A stretch of 64,000 bases of DNA from Promerops cafer (lineage: Eukaryota; Chordata; Aves; Passeriformes; Nectariniidae): the NCBI GenBank assembly GCA_013398275.1, contig VZSE01013367.1, positions 622,200 through 686,199 on the forward strand. The letters are read 5' to 3'. The first letter of the stretch is position 1, and each line of letters starts with the position of its first letter. Under the pieces are notes generated by a model. That model did not search any database. It was not told the DNA's origin and was given only the letters and a program-made list of their open reading frames with translations. The position numbers and the translations under genes are program-made. Of this stretch, positions 36,100-49,118 are shown piece after piece.

Positions 36100-36240
36100 T
36101 TACCATCTCCATCTAAGGAGCCACAGCCTTTATTCATAAACAGTAAGACAAAACAGGAGTTAATTATAGTGCAGCTTCTTGATATAAGGCTTGTACAGCA
36201 AAATAAGAATGGCAAAGGGAATACATCAGTTCATGTTTAT
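36100..36240. promoter_or_regulatory. Possible small conserved element
   Basis: Contains CAGCCTTTATTCATAAACAG and GGAGTTAATTATAGTGCAGC, a TTAATTA homeodomain core within repeat-free sequence. Support is weak. Confidence 0.25.
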
Positions 36241-36980
36241 TGGACAGTTTATCTTTTTCTCTTCAGGGAAGGAGTTGAGGAAATCCTCTCTGTTCTCATT
36301 TCCCCTTTTATTCTCATTTTGTCTTTATTCACATTCTTTAAAGCCCTAAGTGTTATTTTCTGACCAAGGAGTCTTGCAGGAATCTTTCAATAAGGAAATA
36401 GAGGAGCTAACTGAGCATGACTCAAGTCATTCCTATCCCACATGATACATGTGTAGTCCCTCTGTCCTGTCAGGGAAAGGATGGTTGCTGGCATTCACTA
36501 TGTAACTCAGTAATCAATAATACTGTTCCACATCACCCTAAAGACCAGTGATACTCTGAGCTTAGTATAGTCTGGGCTGGGAAATTCATGCATAAAAAAG
36601 AGTTACTTGGACATGGTGGAAATTTGCCTTCATCCTACAGCATCTTCCTGTGATCCAAAAGACAATAGTATGTTGTGTACTTTAAGTGCACCCAAAAAAT
36701 GTGCAGAAGTGCACTTTCCATGTGAAATCTTTTTTCTTTAAGAACAAAACAAGGGAATTCTTGATTCTGCTATTGACTGTGCACATGAAAACTGAGCCAA
36801 AAAGAGCACCATGCTTGTGATGTGCAGGGAAAGTTGCTGGCTCAAGGTCAAGACTTGTCAGGATGAAGTGTGTTCTGTTTAGCTGTCTTTAATAATAATA
36901 CTTTATTATCATTAAAAGCATAATGGAGAAAGAGGTTGCTGATATTGTTTTCTAAAAAGTTGTCTTTGGTGAAGAGAGAA
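36241..36980. other. Unique non-coding DNA
   Basis: No gene or repeat recognised. A short AATAATAATA run lies near 36890. Confidence 0.5.
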
Positions 36981-37580
36981 GAATCACAGAATCACAGACT
37001 GGGTAAGGTTGGAAGGGACCACAACAAGTCATCTGGTCCAACCTTCCTGCTCAAGCAGGGTCATCCTAGAGCACATGGCACAGGATGTTATCCAGACATT
37101 TCTTTAATATCTCTGGTGAGGGAGACTCCACAATCTCTCTGGACAACCTGTTCCAGTGCATGGTCACCCACACAGTAAAGAAATTCTTCATGTTTTTGGG
37201 TGGAATTTCCTGTGCATCAGTTCCTGCCTGTTTCCTCTTGTCCTGTTCCTTGGTGCCACCATGAAGAGCCTGGCTCCATCCTCTTGGCACCCTCCCCTCA
37301 GGTACTTAGAGACATTGATGAGACCCCCTTTCAGTTGTTTCTTCTCGAGGTCTGAACACGTCCAGCTACCTCAGCCTTTCCTGGTAAGAGAGATGCTTCT
37401 CTCTCTTAACCATCTTTGTTGCCCTCCCCTGGACGTGCTGCACTTCTCTGTTGTACTGAGGAGCCCAACCCTGGACACAGCACTCCAGATGTGGCCTCAC
37501 CAGGTCTGAGCAGAGGAATAGGATCACCTCCCTCGACCTGCTGGCAATGTTCTTCCTAATGCACCCTAGGATATTTTCAG
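36981..37580 (-). mobile_element. CR1 LINE 3' fragment, antisense
   Basis: Reads as reverse-complement CR1: the plus strand opens with the inverted 3' tail GAATCACAGAATCACAGACT, then GGTTGGAAGGGACCACAACA, ACAACCTGTTCCAGTGCATG, CCTCTTGTCCTGTTCCTTGG, TTGCCCTCCCCTGGACGTGC and GATCACCTCCCTCGACCTGC. About 600 bases of the 3' end remain. Close resemblance to consensus motifs suggests a relatively young insertion. Local ORFs (37156-37509) are CR1 shadows. Confidence 0.95.
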
Positions 37581-40500
37581 GTGTTCAGTACTGAGCTGGC
37601 ATCACAGTGGAAACTGTACTGAAGTAAATTGAATTATTCCTGACTTGGGAGTATCCCAGTGTGCATGGCCTGTATAAGCATGAAGATGACAATGGTGATC
37701 CTCTTTTGATAGAAATGTGGCAGAAAGTTGTTGGCAAAGAATCAGAAGAGGAAGATACACAAATGGCACTTGTGCAAGGTGTTTCCAACATGTCAAATTT
37801 CCTGAAATGTGCAGCAGAAGTAGAGCTTAAGCAGCTCTCTAGGAGGTGCTGGAAGTCACCAAAGAGTTAATGAGAGCAAGTCTTTGAACTCATCTTTTCA
37901 GAACAATAGTCCTTCAAACTCATCTTTTCAGGACAGTAGTCCATGGACATGAAAACTTAAAAGTTTTGGATATAATGTCCAAAGCCTTGGTGACTTGATA
38001 CTTTTTTAGTAATTGTAGCCTGACACTGTTGTTTTTAATAATGTAAAACATTTGACCGAATCTTGACAACGTCATCCATTACACGCAGAATTAGCCCATA
38101 AGTTGTTTCATGACTTGTAGAGCAAACGAGATTCACTCTACTCAGACATATGGGCACTGGGTTAACATATGACACACCAGCAGGCCCTCACCAGCACGTG
38201 TCACTGACTGTCTCTTTTAGACAAAGATCCTTGAAGCTTTACCTATATATTTTGAACATAATTTTAAAAGGTAGTTTGATAGCAGATTAATCTTCCAGCT
38301 GGCTCCCCCCAAAGACCTGGCATGTACTGAACACTGACATGACAGATCCACTACTTTGCTCTGCTCATTGTTGAAAACTCTGTGTGTGATTTAATGTTAA
38401 GAGTTTTCCCCAGAAATCCTTACTATTTCACAGCAGTCTCATCCTAGAGAAAAAGAGAATGACCTTAGTTTTCCTTGAATCAAGCATTCTTAAACTTACG
38501 TGTATTAGATGCTCTGGCAAGTACACTGTTTTATGGCCTTATGAAATTTGCCACGGAAAGAACTTTTAAAAGGGTTCTTTTCTGGTTCTTATGAATATTT
38601 GGCTGCTAGAAATTTCTGTTTCCTTCCTGCAGCTTGTGTTTTTCTAGGACAACACTGACACAGTATCAAGGCAGTAAACGTGCAAGCTTTGTGTCCAAGC
38701 AGAGACAGACAGTTGTGTTGCATAGTGTGAAACCTGGTAGAGCTACCTAAGACTGCAATAAGAGACAGCTGGGCTTGCTTGGACTGCCTCCCACCTCATC
38801 TCACCTTCCTTTGGATCTGATAGGGAGCTTTCCCAGGGTCTCCACATACAAGAGGCAAGGGCACTGCATTCTCTTTATCAACTCTCAGCCCTCCTTTTGT
38901 GTGACACCAGCTGTCCACTCCCCACCTCAAAATGTACTGACTCAGCTGGTTGGGAGCAAGAGTAAATCTGAGAGCTTCACTGGTAGAATACCATTGAATT
39001 TGAGGTGGAATAGTTTTTTTGAAACCTAGATTTGATGGGGGGTCATAGATGTGCCTGAGGCTTTCTCTGCAGGGCAACTGTGGCAGAAGTAATGGCCATT
39101 ACGCTTCTCCTGGCCTCCTGTTCTCAGTACTGTCATCTTCCAGTGAGAATACTTTACTCAAAGTCCTAGACAGAAGATTTGTCCCTCCCACCTCAGCTGG
39201 GTGAGTGTTCATGCATCAAGAAGGGGGCTGAGAACTTCCTATTTGTTCAATAGGTGACTGAAGATGATACCATCACTGTGAGAATGGGCCCTTTCCATAT
39301 CGAGAGATCTTCAGGCTAATACTACCTGCCACAACCATTTTGTCTTGAAAACAAATCTCACCAAGGAAGGTTATCATGGAGCTCTTTAACTGATCCCCTC
39401 ATATGTCCATCACAACAAAGAAAAACCAATTAGGCCTTACTGCCTGCTTGCCTAACCATCACTTAGGAAAGAAAGGACCTGACAGGATTAGGATACACTA
39501 GGATAGAGGAAAATGTCTCTATTTCAGAATCCTTACCTAGAAAAAGTACCCCTTTTAGTTCTTTTGGTTTTCAGTGACAGTAACACTGTAAAGGGGCAGG
39601 ACTTAGCACTTGATCTGCCTAGAGCATAGTTTGAATGACTCATCTAATGCATTCAGTCTCTTCCTACACCAACGCTTATCTGCCATTTTCTAATTATCTG
39701 ACATTGACTTTTCCAAATAATACTGTATACTTACTAATTTTCTGCAATGAATTTAGTTAAAGAAGCCCATTTTACTCCCCCAAAGGAAGAAGGAGGGTTT
39801 ATGTGTGCTGTGAGGAGAGAAACACAGCTTCTTCAAGCATACAGCAAGATTCCTGCTTGCAAAAACTTTAGCCAGCAAGGTACAGAGAGACAAGTGGATT
39901 TCAGAAGTAATACACCATGAAAATTTTTCACTTAGCATTTTCTGGAAATTGACTCTGGTATTTCTTATGACAACCACAAGTGTAACACTGACCTGTCTAT
40001 ATTCTTAGAGCAGCAGAGTTTAGCTCTGTTGTGAACAGTGTTAACACTCAAGTCTTCATTAACGGAGAGTACTGGGATACCACAGCCACAGATAATAAGG
40101 AAAATGGAAAACACATTTCTGAAATCTGTCTTTGAATGTGTTACCTTCTTGTTAGCAGTTATGTAGTTTTGGAATCAAAAAGAAGCATTTGTGATGTTTT
40201 ACACTGCAGTTTGATCAAGTCAGGAGGAAAGGATGCAGGTTTCTGTTCCTCCCTTACCAACTGAATCTGTGACTTCCCAGAACAGACATGGAAGGAGGCA
40301 GGGGAACAGTTGCATTGTGCCTGTAGCTTTAGTCAGGGCCAGACACATTTATGCTGTAGAGCATTTCTTACTGACAAGGCACAAGGAATCAGAGTACAGC
40401 ATGATTTTGAGAGACTTAATTGAGTTTACTCTTGACAAGTAATGATAGCTTTATGAAAACAAGCACATCATTATTGAAGTCATTAGGCTTCAAGTACTCA

Positions 40501-41789
40501 CACCTTCCCATATGGGTCTAACCACCATTTCATTTATAGAAGTACAGGAGAGATAAATAGCTATGTGTAAACATTGCAGCATGCACTGATGCCAGAAGTT
40601 TTCAACAGAAACCAGTCGTGTGGTGCACCAGAGCCCAGCTATGGCTATATGACCTTAGGGGTTCTACAGGGCTCATCTATTTCTTCTGGAGGAAAAGCCT
40701 CCAGGGTTTTTGGCAATGAGCTTTCAACTTCTGATTAGGAAAGACTTTGAGCTTGTGCGGCTTTTAGTAAAGTAGCTGGTGCTTCCAGGTGCTCAGTGCT
40801 ATTCTTGATTTGAAGCTTAGCTAGATTTTGGGGTAGCCTGGCTCTTTTTGTTTATGTGCTTATTAATGAGGATGTTCTGGGTGGAGATTTTTTTATTCCT
40901 TTCTATGAACACGCCTGGATTTTTAAAATAAGATGTGACCTGTAAATTAACAGATAAATGTTTCTTGTGGTCACTTCAAATATTCCCCATGGTTCACTGT
41001 ACAGAAATGTGATGCTTTGTAAACCAACAGCCTGCCTAATTCAGCTTGCTTTCTCAAGTCTCTCTTGCTGTGGGAGGGCATTTCTCAGGCCACCTATCAA
41101 GCTACATTTTTATTATTGTTAAATGCCTTAATCCCTAAGTGCTAGAAATCTATCTCCTTTAATTCCAGACACTAATATCTCTGGAGAAAATATTTTTTTT
41201 AATATTAAGTCAAAACAAGAAGAGGCTAGACTAAAAAAAAATTGAGAAGTATGAAGAGTCTGGTTATGCAGCTGAGCCCCCAAGAGTGTGTAAGAAAATA
41301 TAATATTATGGTAAAGAGACCACTGCACATCACCATTGCTCACCCCAAAAAGGGGACAGAATTACCTTATATTATGCTGTAAGCCATATACCATTAGCTG
41401 GCAATAGGGATTTTTCTCTAGCTTACACAGTAGCTTTGTACTCCTAAAGGAAAAGGACCTGCACAAGAGCAAAACAGAAGATGGGATAAAAAGCAAGGAG
41501 ATAGCTGGCTTTGATAAGATAACTGGCTAGAGCCTGTTTATCATGAGTTCAGAAAATCTTTAGATAAGGTGGCATGAGGTGATTAGTGGAGGAATCATAG
41601 GGGTGACAGAGTGGGGGTACAGCAACAGGTACTGCTGAAAGTTGAAATATTATGCTGAAAGGAGCTTTTCTCAGAACTGATCTTCTCTCCACCATTGGCC
41701 TTGGACAAATGATCAACAAGGTCCAAAGCCAAGAGGCATTTTCAGCATGGAGATGCTTCCAGTAGAGAAATGGAATTATTGTGCTATAG
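37581..41789. other. Unique non-coding DNA
   Basis: No gene or recognised transposon other than a 30-bp tandem duplication at 37881-37940. The piece at about 38040-38200 retains CpGs (GACCGAATC, ACACGCAG, AACGAGATT) and may be weakly conserved. Other frames are short and unsupported. Confidence 0.5.
37881..37940. repeat. 30-bp tandem duplication, 2 copies
   Basis: Copy one (37881-37910) and copy two (37911-37940) share the AACTCATCTTTTCAG core and differ at only five positions, so the duplication is fairly recent. Confidence 0.9.
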
Positions 41790-42265
41790 TCCAAAAGCCT
41801 GTTATGACCACTCCTGAAGCAGCACATACAATTCCAGTCACCACCATCCCAGAGGGATGAGTACAAAGGGAACTGAGCACAGAAAGGTACTAGGATGACC
41901 AATGATATGGGGAATGTGTTTTGCAGGATAATAAGAAATTTCCTAGTTCAGCCAGGCAAAATGAGGAAAGAGGGGATATGATTTCTATAAATACATCAAA
42001 CTGCAATACCCTCAAGAGAGAGAACAGCTATTTAAGCTTAAGGAAATGTTGGCACAAGAAAAAATGGGTATAAACTGGCTGAGAATAAACTAGCCTGGAA
42101 ATGAAACAAAGGTTTCTAGCCATCAAAAAGAGAAGTGAGATCCTGTAATAGACTTCCAAGGGAAAAGAAACAGAATAAATTTTGAGATGGAACTTGATCT
42201 TTTATAAAAGGTCTTCTGTAATGGAAGAGAGTAGTCTACATGACCAAGGAGTCTCATCCAATCTG
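41790..42265 (+). mobile_element. Old CR1/L3-like LINE 3' fragment
   Basis: AGAGAGAACAGCTATTTAAG, GGCACAAGAAAAAATGGGTA, TAAACTGGCTGAGAATAAAC and GAAATGAAACAAAGGTTTCT occur in the order seen in old amniote CR1/L3 3' ends. It lacks the young avian CR1 signature and is strongly diverged, so it is probably among the older insertions here. Upstream boundary is uncertain; similarity may begin earlier. Confidence 0.65.
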
Positions 42266-42374
42266 TACTCCAACTCCACTCCCCTTTCCTCATCCTACAC
42301 TGTGCCACTTCTCTTCCTTGGTACCCTGAGCTCCACCTGCTCCTGCTCTGAAGGCACCATGGATCCCTTATCAG

Positions 42375-42600
42375 AATTCTGCACTGCAATAGGTTGTTTT
42401 TAATCCTCCCCGTATCTCCCTATTTTTTTTCCTTGCCAAGCTTGCTGGGCTGTAATGTTTCCCTTCGTGTAATCCATCACAGACACAATGTCGCTTGTGC
42501 AAATTAAAATGCACCTTGGAATAATAAAAAAGGGTGGGTTTTTTTTTTTTCTTCCTTCCCAGCAGCAGTCCCTCAACACAAACCATTTGTCTCTGGAAAG
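42375..42600. promoter_or_regulatory. Candidate conserved non-coding element
   Basis: Repeat-free segment with TGTTTTTAATCCTCCCCGTA, CACAATGTCGCTTGTGCAAA and TTAAAATGCACCTTGGAATA, with CpGs retained in AT-rich sequence. No splice or coding structure. A short T tract (about 42539-42550) falls inside it. Confidence 0.35.
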
Positions 42601-45325
42601 AAATTCAAGAATGTTAACCCTGTGTATGCTCCTATGGGGTACACAGCACATCCTGTGAGAACAACACTTAAAGGACACCTTGCAGGTGCGGACCTTGCAG
42701 GTGTGGACCTTGCAGATAGCTGGAACTGTAACCCACTACTTTTCTGGTGAAAACATTGGTGATAGGGTCCAGTGCAACAAATAAAAGATACCCCATGTCA
42801 GGACAAAGAGATACAATCCAGGAAAACTACACAGCAAACCTTGTGGTCCTCCACAGAACTCAAATTGGACATTGGACATTGGGACCTTTAGAAGGAACCA
42901 CTGGAAACTATTTGAGTGACAAAAAAGTCACCAGGCTATCCCATATCCCACTGATGTACAGTTCTGGAGGACATAATTGGCTTGTGGCTCAGACACTGGT
43001 CACTTGTGATAGAGAAATAAAATGAACTGTTGCTGAATGAATTCCATCCTTGATGAGATGCTGCATGTAAAAGGTTACGTCAAGGACAGGATTTTATATT
43101 TCATCCTTCTTTCATTTCGGGGGAGGGTGTGAATTTCTCCTCAGTGGCATATAAATTCCATTAAGTTAAAGATGCATTTTAAAAATCCATTTTATGTGAT
43201 AGGAAAGGTCCAGAGTTGGATTGAGAGGTAGGCAGGTACTAGATGATTTGCGTGCTTGGCCTTAGAGGTGGTGTGGCATTGCACAGCCATCTAGGCTGCA
43301 ATGACATGGGAATAGTAATGTGGACAGTAGACCCAGATGAACTACATCCCCTGCGGAGGAGCACTGGTGCTTTGATAGAAGATGCTTTCACAAGGTCATT
43401 ATTGAGAGATAGGACATCTGTACTGTTTGTGGCATAGGCTTTTGGCTTATGGCTTCAGCTTTTGTGTGTCCTAGATTTTGCTCAGACACAGATGCATGAT
43501 TTTTCTTACCTCTCCCAAAAACTTCTTCCAGACTTTGACTCCCATCACAGATGTTGTTTTATTTACTATCATAGTAAGAGGGCCAGTGGGTCACCTCATA
43601 CTCCCACAGAGTCAGTATCCTTTACTCTCCAGTTCCTTTCTTTCTTCCTGTTTTCCAGGTCAGGAGCTTACTAAGCTCTTCAGTGTGTGATCTTGGGAAC
43701 TTATGTTGATGTTAGTGCAGTAACACTTACATGGCTTTCCAGGTCAGGCACAGGGCTGGAATCATCCACTTCAACACGGGGAAAAAGCATATCCCCAAAA
43801 CAAGAGCTAGACTAAGCCATGAAGGATGCAGAAAAGCCAGCTGGTGTGTGAGAGAAAAAGAGGACCAAGCTTGGCTGGAAAAAAGCAACTCAAAGCTTCA
43901 GGTCTCCAAGAGAGGGGATACGATACCTTCATTGTTCTTCATCCTTACTTGGAATAACAAGACCAGTAGTGGTTAAACAAATGGGCATGTATTCAACAGC
44001 TCAAAATGCACACCCATACTGAACATCACTAACTAGGCTTCCAGAGGAAGCTCTTCTCTCTTTGGGACAGCCCGATTTTGCCCTCACTAATTCGAGGTTG
44101 TGGTTTTTTTTTTTTTTTACTGTTTTGTAGAGGCTGGGTAGGTGGCTGGAATTCACTCTTTAGAGTGGCAAATTCTATTTCTATATTTTGTTTTGTCTCA
44201 GTAGCAAGGCTGTTCTATTTTTCAGTTTCTTTAGGGGTCCCAAACAAATGACATAAAATCCTCAGGGATTGTTGCTTTCGAATTTTTTTTCCTCAGTTCT
44301 TCCTGCTGTGAGTCTTGCTGTTTCCAAGCTTCCTCATCATAATCTAAAAATAATTCCAAGTTCAATCTCTTCTCAATTTTTTTTTTTTTTTGTGAAAGAA
44401 ATAGTGCTGTTTTCTTACAGTATGATTGTCTTCCTTAAGCTCCCTCTTATGATGCAAATTTCATAATTTAAAGAACCACCAATTTTCTGGTAAACTTTCT
44501 ATCTCCAGTGGATACAGAGAAGATTTAAATTCCTCTAAAGCCCACCTTCCAAAGGAAACAAGGCTTAAGAGATCACACTATCTTTCCATGACAGTCTTTA
44601 TCTGTCTCTTTCACTCATTCCTCACAATAAGTTTTTAATTGAACCTCTCACCCACAAATAAATGTATCTGAAAGACATGCAGGGATCTTGAGTGTGCTAG
44701 GTCCCATCAATTTCCCTGGACAGAGATGACAGTTTTTCAGTATCAGGTCTGAGTGAAAGATTCCTAATCTCACCACTTGCTAAAGAGACAAAAAGTCCTG
44801 AAAAGGGGATGCATGAACATCTTAGTTGTGGGGAAAACTCTGACTGGAGTTTACCTGTTTTAATATGCAGCATAGTAAATTCAGCACAAGACACAAATCT
44901 CTAGGAAGCTGGAATTCATTCATCCCCCTGCTCACAAAACTACTTGTAATGGGTTCAGTAGGTGCTTTCAGGACTCCCCAGACATGCTCAGTTGAGTTCT
45001 ACCTGCTCTGTGATTTTGTATGTTTCTTTCTATTGCTTTCTTCTAGACTGAACTTGCCTTTTGCACTGAATAGTCACACTTCTCCCATTTTGCTTGTGCC
45101 CTTAATCATAGTGTGTCTTTAGCAGTGCATTCTGTTTAAGTGTCTGTGTCCATGGTCACGCTTCACAGCAGGAGGGGAAGTAGCCAGCAGTCCTCAGCTC
45201 CCAAAGAAGACAAGACCAAGCTGGTGTGGCAAAGCCTTCCTGCTTGATGGGGCCTTACAGAGTTGTTGTCTGCAGTGAGATGAGAGTGTCTACCTAGTTT
45301 GTGGACAGTTAAATATGTGGTTGGC
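42601..45325. other. Unique non-coding DNA with short repeats
   Basis: Contains a 15-bp tandem repeat (42677-42715) and two 15-base T runs (44104-44118, 44377-44391). The part at about 43070-43200 is AT-rich and may be weakly conserved. No gene recognised. Confidence 0.5.
42677..42715. repeat. 15-bp tandem repeat, 2.6 copies
   Basis: Units ACCTTGCAGGTGCGG and ACCTTGCAGGTGTGG are followed by a partial ACCTTGCAG. One C/T difference separates the two full units. Confidence 0.9.
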
Positions 45326-45920
45326 TGTGCTGGTTTGGGCTGGAGTAGAGCTAATTTTCTTCACAGTGGCTGGTATGGAGCTGTGTTTTGGATTTGTGCT
45401 GAACACAGGGTTGATAATAGAGAGATGTTTTTGTTATTGCTGAGCAGGGCTTACACAGAGCCAAGGCCTTTTCTGCTTTCTGTACTGCCACGCTGGTGAG
45501 GAAGTTGGGAGGAAACTCAGCCAGGACAAATGACACCAACTGATCAAAGGGATATTCCAGACCATGTGACATCATGCTCAGTATTTGAAATGGAGGGAAG
45601 AAAGAGGAAAGGGGAATGTTCAGAGTGGTAGCATTTGTCTTCCCAAGTCACTGTTACATGTGATGGGGCCTTGGTCTCTTGGAGATGGCTGAACACCTGC
45701 CTGCCATAAGAAGCAATGAATCTATTCCTTGTTTTGCTTTGCTTGCGTGTGTGGCTTTTGCTTTTCCTATTAAACTGTTTTTAACTCAATCCATGAGTTA
45801 TCTCACTTTTACTCTTCTGATTTTTTCCCTGATCACACTGGTGATCTCCCTGATCACACTTGGGGGAGTGAGTGAGTGGCTGCTCAGGGCTTGGTTGCTG
45901 GCTGGGGTTAAATCATGACA
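45326..45920 (+). mobile_element. Near-full-length solo LTR, same family as the 2.4 kb copy
   Basis: Starts TGTGCTGGTTTGGGC and ends GGTTAAATCATGACA, giving TGT...ACA termini. Landmarks in order: GAGCTAATTTTCTTCACAGT, CAGGGTTGATAATAGAGAGA, ATGTGACATCATGCTCAGTA, an ATTAAA polyadenylation signal at 45769-45774 and GCTGGCTGGGGTTAAATC at the end. It belongs to an avian ERV LTR family I recall as widespread. The TATA region is decayed (CAGTATTTGAAA). A local duplication of CCCTGATCACACT lies at about 45828-45860. No target duplication or retroviral genes adjoin it, so it is a solo LTR. Confidence 0.88.
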
Positions 45921-48638
45921 GTTTTAGATTAGCTTGAGAGAAAGCATTTGCTAAAGAAGGAGATTACAAACAGTATGGAGAGTAGGGAGTTGAGAAAGCC
46001 TGTATATGAATCCTTGCTGTGTTTGGCCTTGGAAGCTCCCTTCTCTTGCAGAGTCTGTTTCCCCAGATTCAGGCTAACAACAGTAACAGCTATCTGTGTC
46101 TCTTGCCACTAGTGGAGTAAAATGAGATGTGCTTGCCAGTGGAATAATCACTGAGTATTCTTCCTATTCTGTTTAAGAGAATTGAGACTTTAGCAGGATA
46201 TACTTTCACTGGAGTTTAGCAGGAATTACTTTCCAGTGCCACCTAATATTGAGAGGAATGATCTGTCAGAACAGTAGTGCTTGAAAGTCCTTCCTGGCTC
46301 AGGCACACAGGTTCACAGGGTGTCATGTTTTCTGTTTGATTCAGTGTAGGAACAGGGCCAACTTGGGTCACAGAAGGAGACAATAGGGAGCTGGTAAAGG
46401 CAAAAGCAGGCATGATACCCCATCCCATTCTTAATTCTGTGCTGACCAGTAATCTTTTCCTCACTACCAAACCTTGGACTACAACAAGGGCAGCTGCACT
46501 GAGCAGAACACTAATTCATCAAACCTGGTCCTCAGGAAGCCTGACAGAGATGATTGCTTTGGAAGCCTTGCCTTCACTAGTTACTGCCATTGCCCTGGTG
46601 ACCTCTTCCTGTGAAGATGAGGTAAGCCCCAGGAAGGGATTTTTATGCTCCTCTGCAGGAAGGCAAAGCTTTGTGTGGAGTCTGAATCTGGGGGAGCACT
46701 GAATGGTATTATACCTTGTGATACTCATCTTCTGTAGTACTTTTTCCAATCTGTCTTACAGCAGTGTCCCATAGTACCCTTTGATAATTACTAGGGCAGT
46801 GTGAGAAAAGTTCATGATCATCTAGAGCTCTGTGATGCACATCTTCTGACAGGTCTTCCACACTGGCATCCAGTGCTGTTCTGACCCTATCTATTGAATT
46901 CAATGCTCTGTGGAGCAGCTGAAGTTCTTAGCTAGCTGAAGAGAAATTATTGCCTCTTTCTCCCCTGCCCTTTGCTGCAGGAACCCAGGGAAGATGAATT
47001 GGTCTGTTGATTCAGAGCAGAAGTAACTTGATCGTTGCGTGCTTCTCTGGAAAATGACCACACTGCCCACGTCGTGGTGTTTGCTGGTTTCACTGCTCTG
47101 ACAGCATGAAAGATGTTTGGTTTTGTTCCTAATGCTGTTATCATTTATCATCCTCTTGTAAAGCCAGAACCTGCTGCTCACCCGTCCTCCCTCTATGTTA
47201 GGTTTTCTGCTCCCCTTCCACTCGTGCCCTGGTAGAGAAACTACTTGTATGCCAGAAACAAACTGTCTGTCCACTGGGTACTAGAAAAGACACAGGATCC
47301 TTTTTGCTACCTGAAATCACTATTGTGATCAATGATGATGGTTTGACTGGGTTTCAGCTCTTGGGTTTTGGAGGAGCAGCTCCAATCATGGAGTGGAGAG
47401 CTGATAGTAACCTTATTTTATCCCATAAAGATGGTAGTTGGTACTGAATCCAGGGCACTCTTCTACAGCTGGTGCCTGTGGAAGGACATAATCATTCGAA
47501 TGCTAGAGATGGTGAAGGGGATGCAGTCTGTAAAATCCTTATCCTTCAGCTGAGTAAGTATCTCAGAGCTGCTTGGGCTGTAGCATGCATGTGTCAGAGC
47601 TGTGGAATATGTGGGGCTAGCATGTAACTGAAAGAGCATCCTGCAATCTTCTGTCTTGTGTGCATGTCCCCAAATAATCCATAGGCAGCCCTCTAACTGC
47701 AGATCAATGGTACATCAATTTCTGTGGATAAGCTGAAATAATTCAGAGGGAAGCAGAAATATCTGATAGGACTTGGAGATGACAGGGTGAAGGAAGGAGG
47801 CTTACCATTCATCCCTTCATTCTCTCTGGCAATGTTTTCAGATAGCAACAGCCTGAAACCTACAAAAATGTAGTTTGGGACTAGAGGTATGCAGCACACT
47901 GCTACTGTTTGTGGTGTTAACATGGACTGTGCTGAAGGATTTGTTTCTCCTCCCTTCTCTGTTTCACTCCTGGTTCAGCAGTAATGATGTCTCATGTCTA
48001 GAAGCCTACAAACATTGTACTGAGTTTCTAGAAATATTGTGTACACCCTGTATGGGATTCCTCACCCCCCTTGGAGAGCCAGGCTGTGATGGTAACACTG
48101 CTTGCAGAAGGACCAGCTCTGTGAGGTTTTTAATCATGGGAGCTCCTGTTGTGGGAAGATGGGGTCTGGTGTCCTCCTAGTGGTTTAGAGGGGCATACAT
48201 CATAAATCTGCAGCTGGGATGGTGGCACCTTCTCTGATGTCAAGCTCTTCGTGGACCAGGGTGGCCCTATGCTTTATATGTTTTCTAGGAAAGGAGAAGT
48301 TACTTTTCACTGTCTGGTATCCCTGGACATTACTTCTTATGTGAACTCTTTGTAATTCTGTATTGCTTGGCAGCCAGACGTGCACTTGTGGGAATTGTTG
48401 CATCAAATTGGCTTCCTAACACAGCACTAGCTTTGCTCTTGCTAGACAGAGAAGGATTTTGATAGGTATTGGACCTCATGCAGAAGCCCATTTTGATATA
48501 AAATCTTCCCGTAAGCAGAATGATTTCATTCCATGGGCAGGCCATCATCCTTTTCCTATACATCTGCCAGAGTTGCCAGCATTAGACTCTTACTATCCTT
48601 ATTTATAGAGCAATATAAAGGTTCTGAGCATTTTACAG
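45921..48638. other. Unique non-coding DNA
   Basis: No gene recognised. Overlapping minus-strand frames between 46709 and 47274 (64 and 124 codons) lie side by side, but I see no domain or splice support and cannot assign them. No known repeat was identified. Confidence 0.45.
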
Positions 48639-48823
48639 NNNNNNNNNNNNNNNNNNNNNNNNNNNNNNNNNNNNNNNNNNNNNNNNNNNNNNNNNNNNNN
48701 NNNNNNNNNNNNNNNNNNNNNNNNNNNNNNNNNNNNNNNNNNNNNNNNNNNNNNNNNNNNNNNNNNNNNNNNNNNNNNNNNNNNNNNNNNNNNNNNNNNN
48801 NNNNNNNNNNNNNNNNNNNNNNN
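48639..48823. other. Assembly gap (185 N)
   Basis: A run of 185 undetermined bases. The ORFs that cross it are artefacts. Flanks are AT-rich; the flanking TACAG on both sides (48634-48638 and 48824-48828) could reflect a repeat that blocked assembly. Confidence 1.
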
Positions 48824-49104
48824 TACAGATATATAAAAGAGAAGATTCTCTCTCTTCAAGATGCTGACAGTATCTCATATATATTGGAGAGATGGGACAA
48901 TAACTCATGTTCTGAAGAGGGCTAACACAGTGCAAGAAGAGCTCGGAGCAGAAGACTGCAACAGGAGGCTGTGAGAATAGGGAAGATATTGGCAACAATT
49001 TGGTGCAGGAAGCAGGTGTGGGTGATGTGGCCAGGGACATGATGAGAGAAGCTGAAAGAAGGTGGCAAAGTAGAAGTCTTAGGACTTGACTAGTAAGAGA
49101 ATGG

Positions 49105-49118
49105 TGACTAGGGGGCAG
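49105..49118 (+). promoter_or_regulatory. CTCF-like motif
   Basis: TGACTAGGGGGCAG fits 12 of 14 positions of the CTCF core consensus CCASYAGRGGGCRS in plus orientation. A sequence match alone does not prove binding. Confidence 0.35.

Noticed and set aside
37156..37509. 117-codon plus-strand ORF
   Set aside because: Falls in the antisense CR1 copy; translates the wrong strand of the LINE.
46709..47274. Adjacent minus-strand ORFs (64 and 124 codons) suggesting a decayed gene or transposon
   Set aside because: No recognisable domain, frame change between them and no matching repeat signature; kept only as unexplained sequence.
48533..49040. 130- and 135-codon ORFs spanning the N run
   Set aside because: Created by undetermined bases in the assembly gap.
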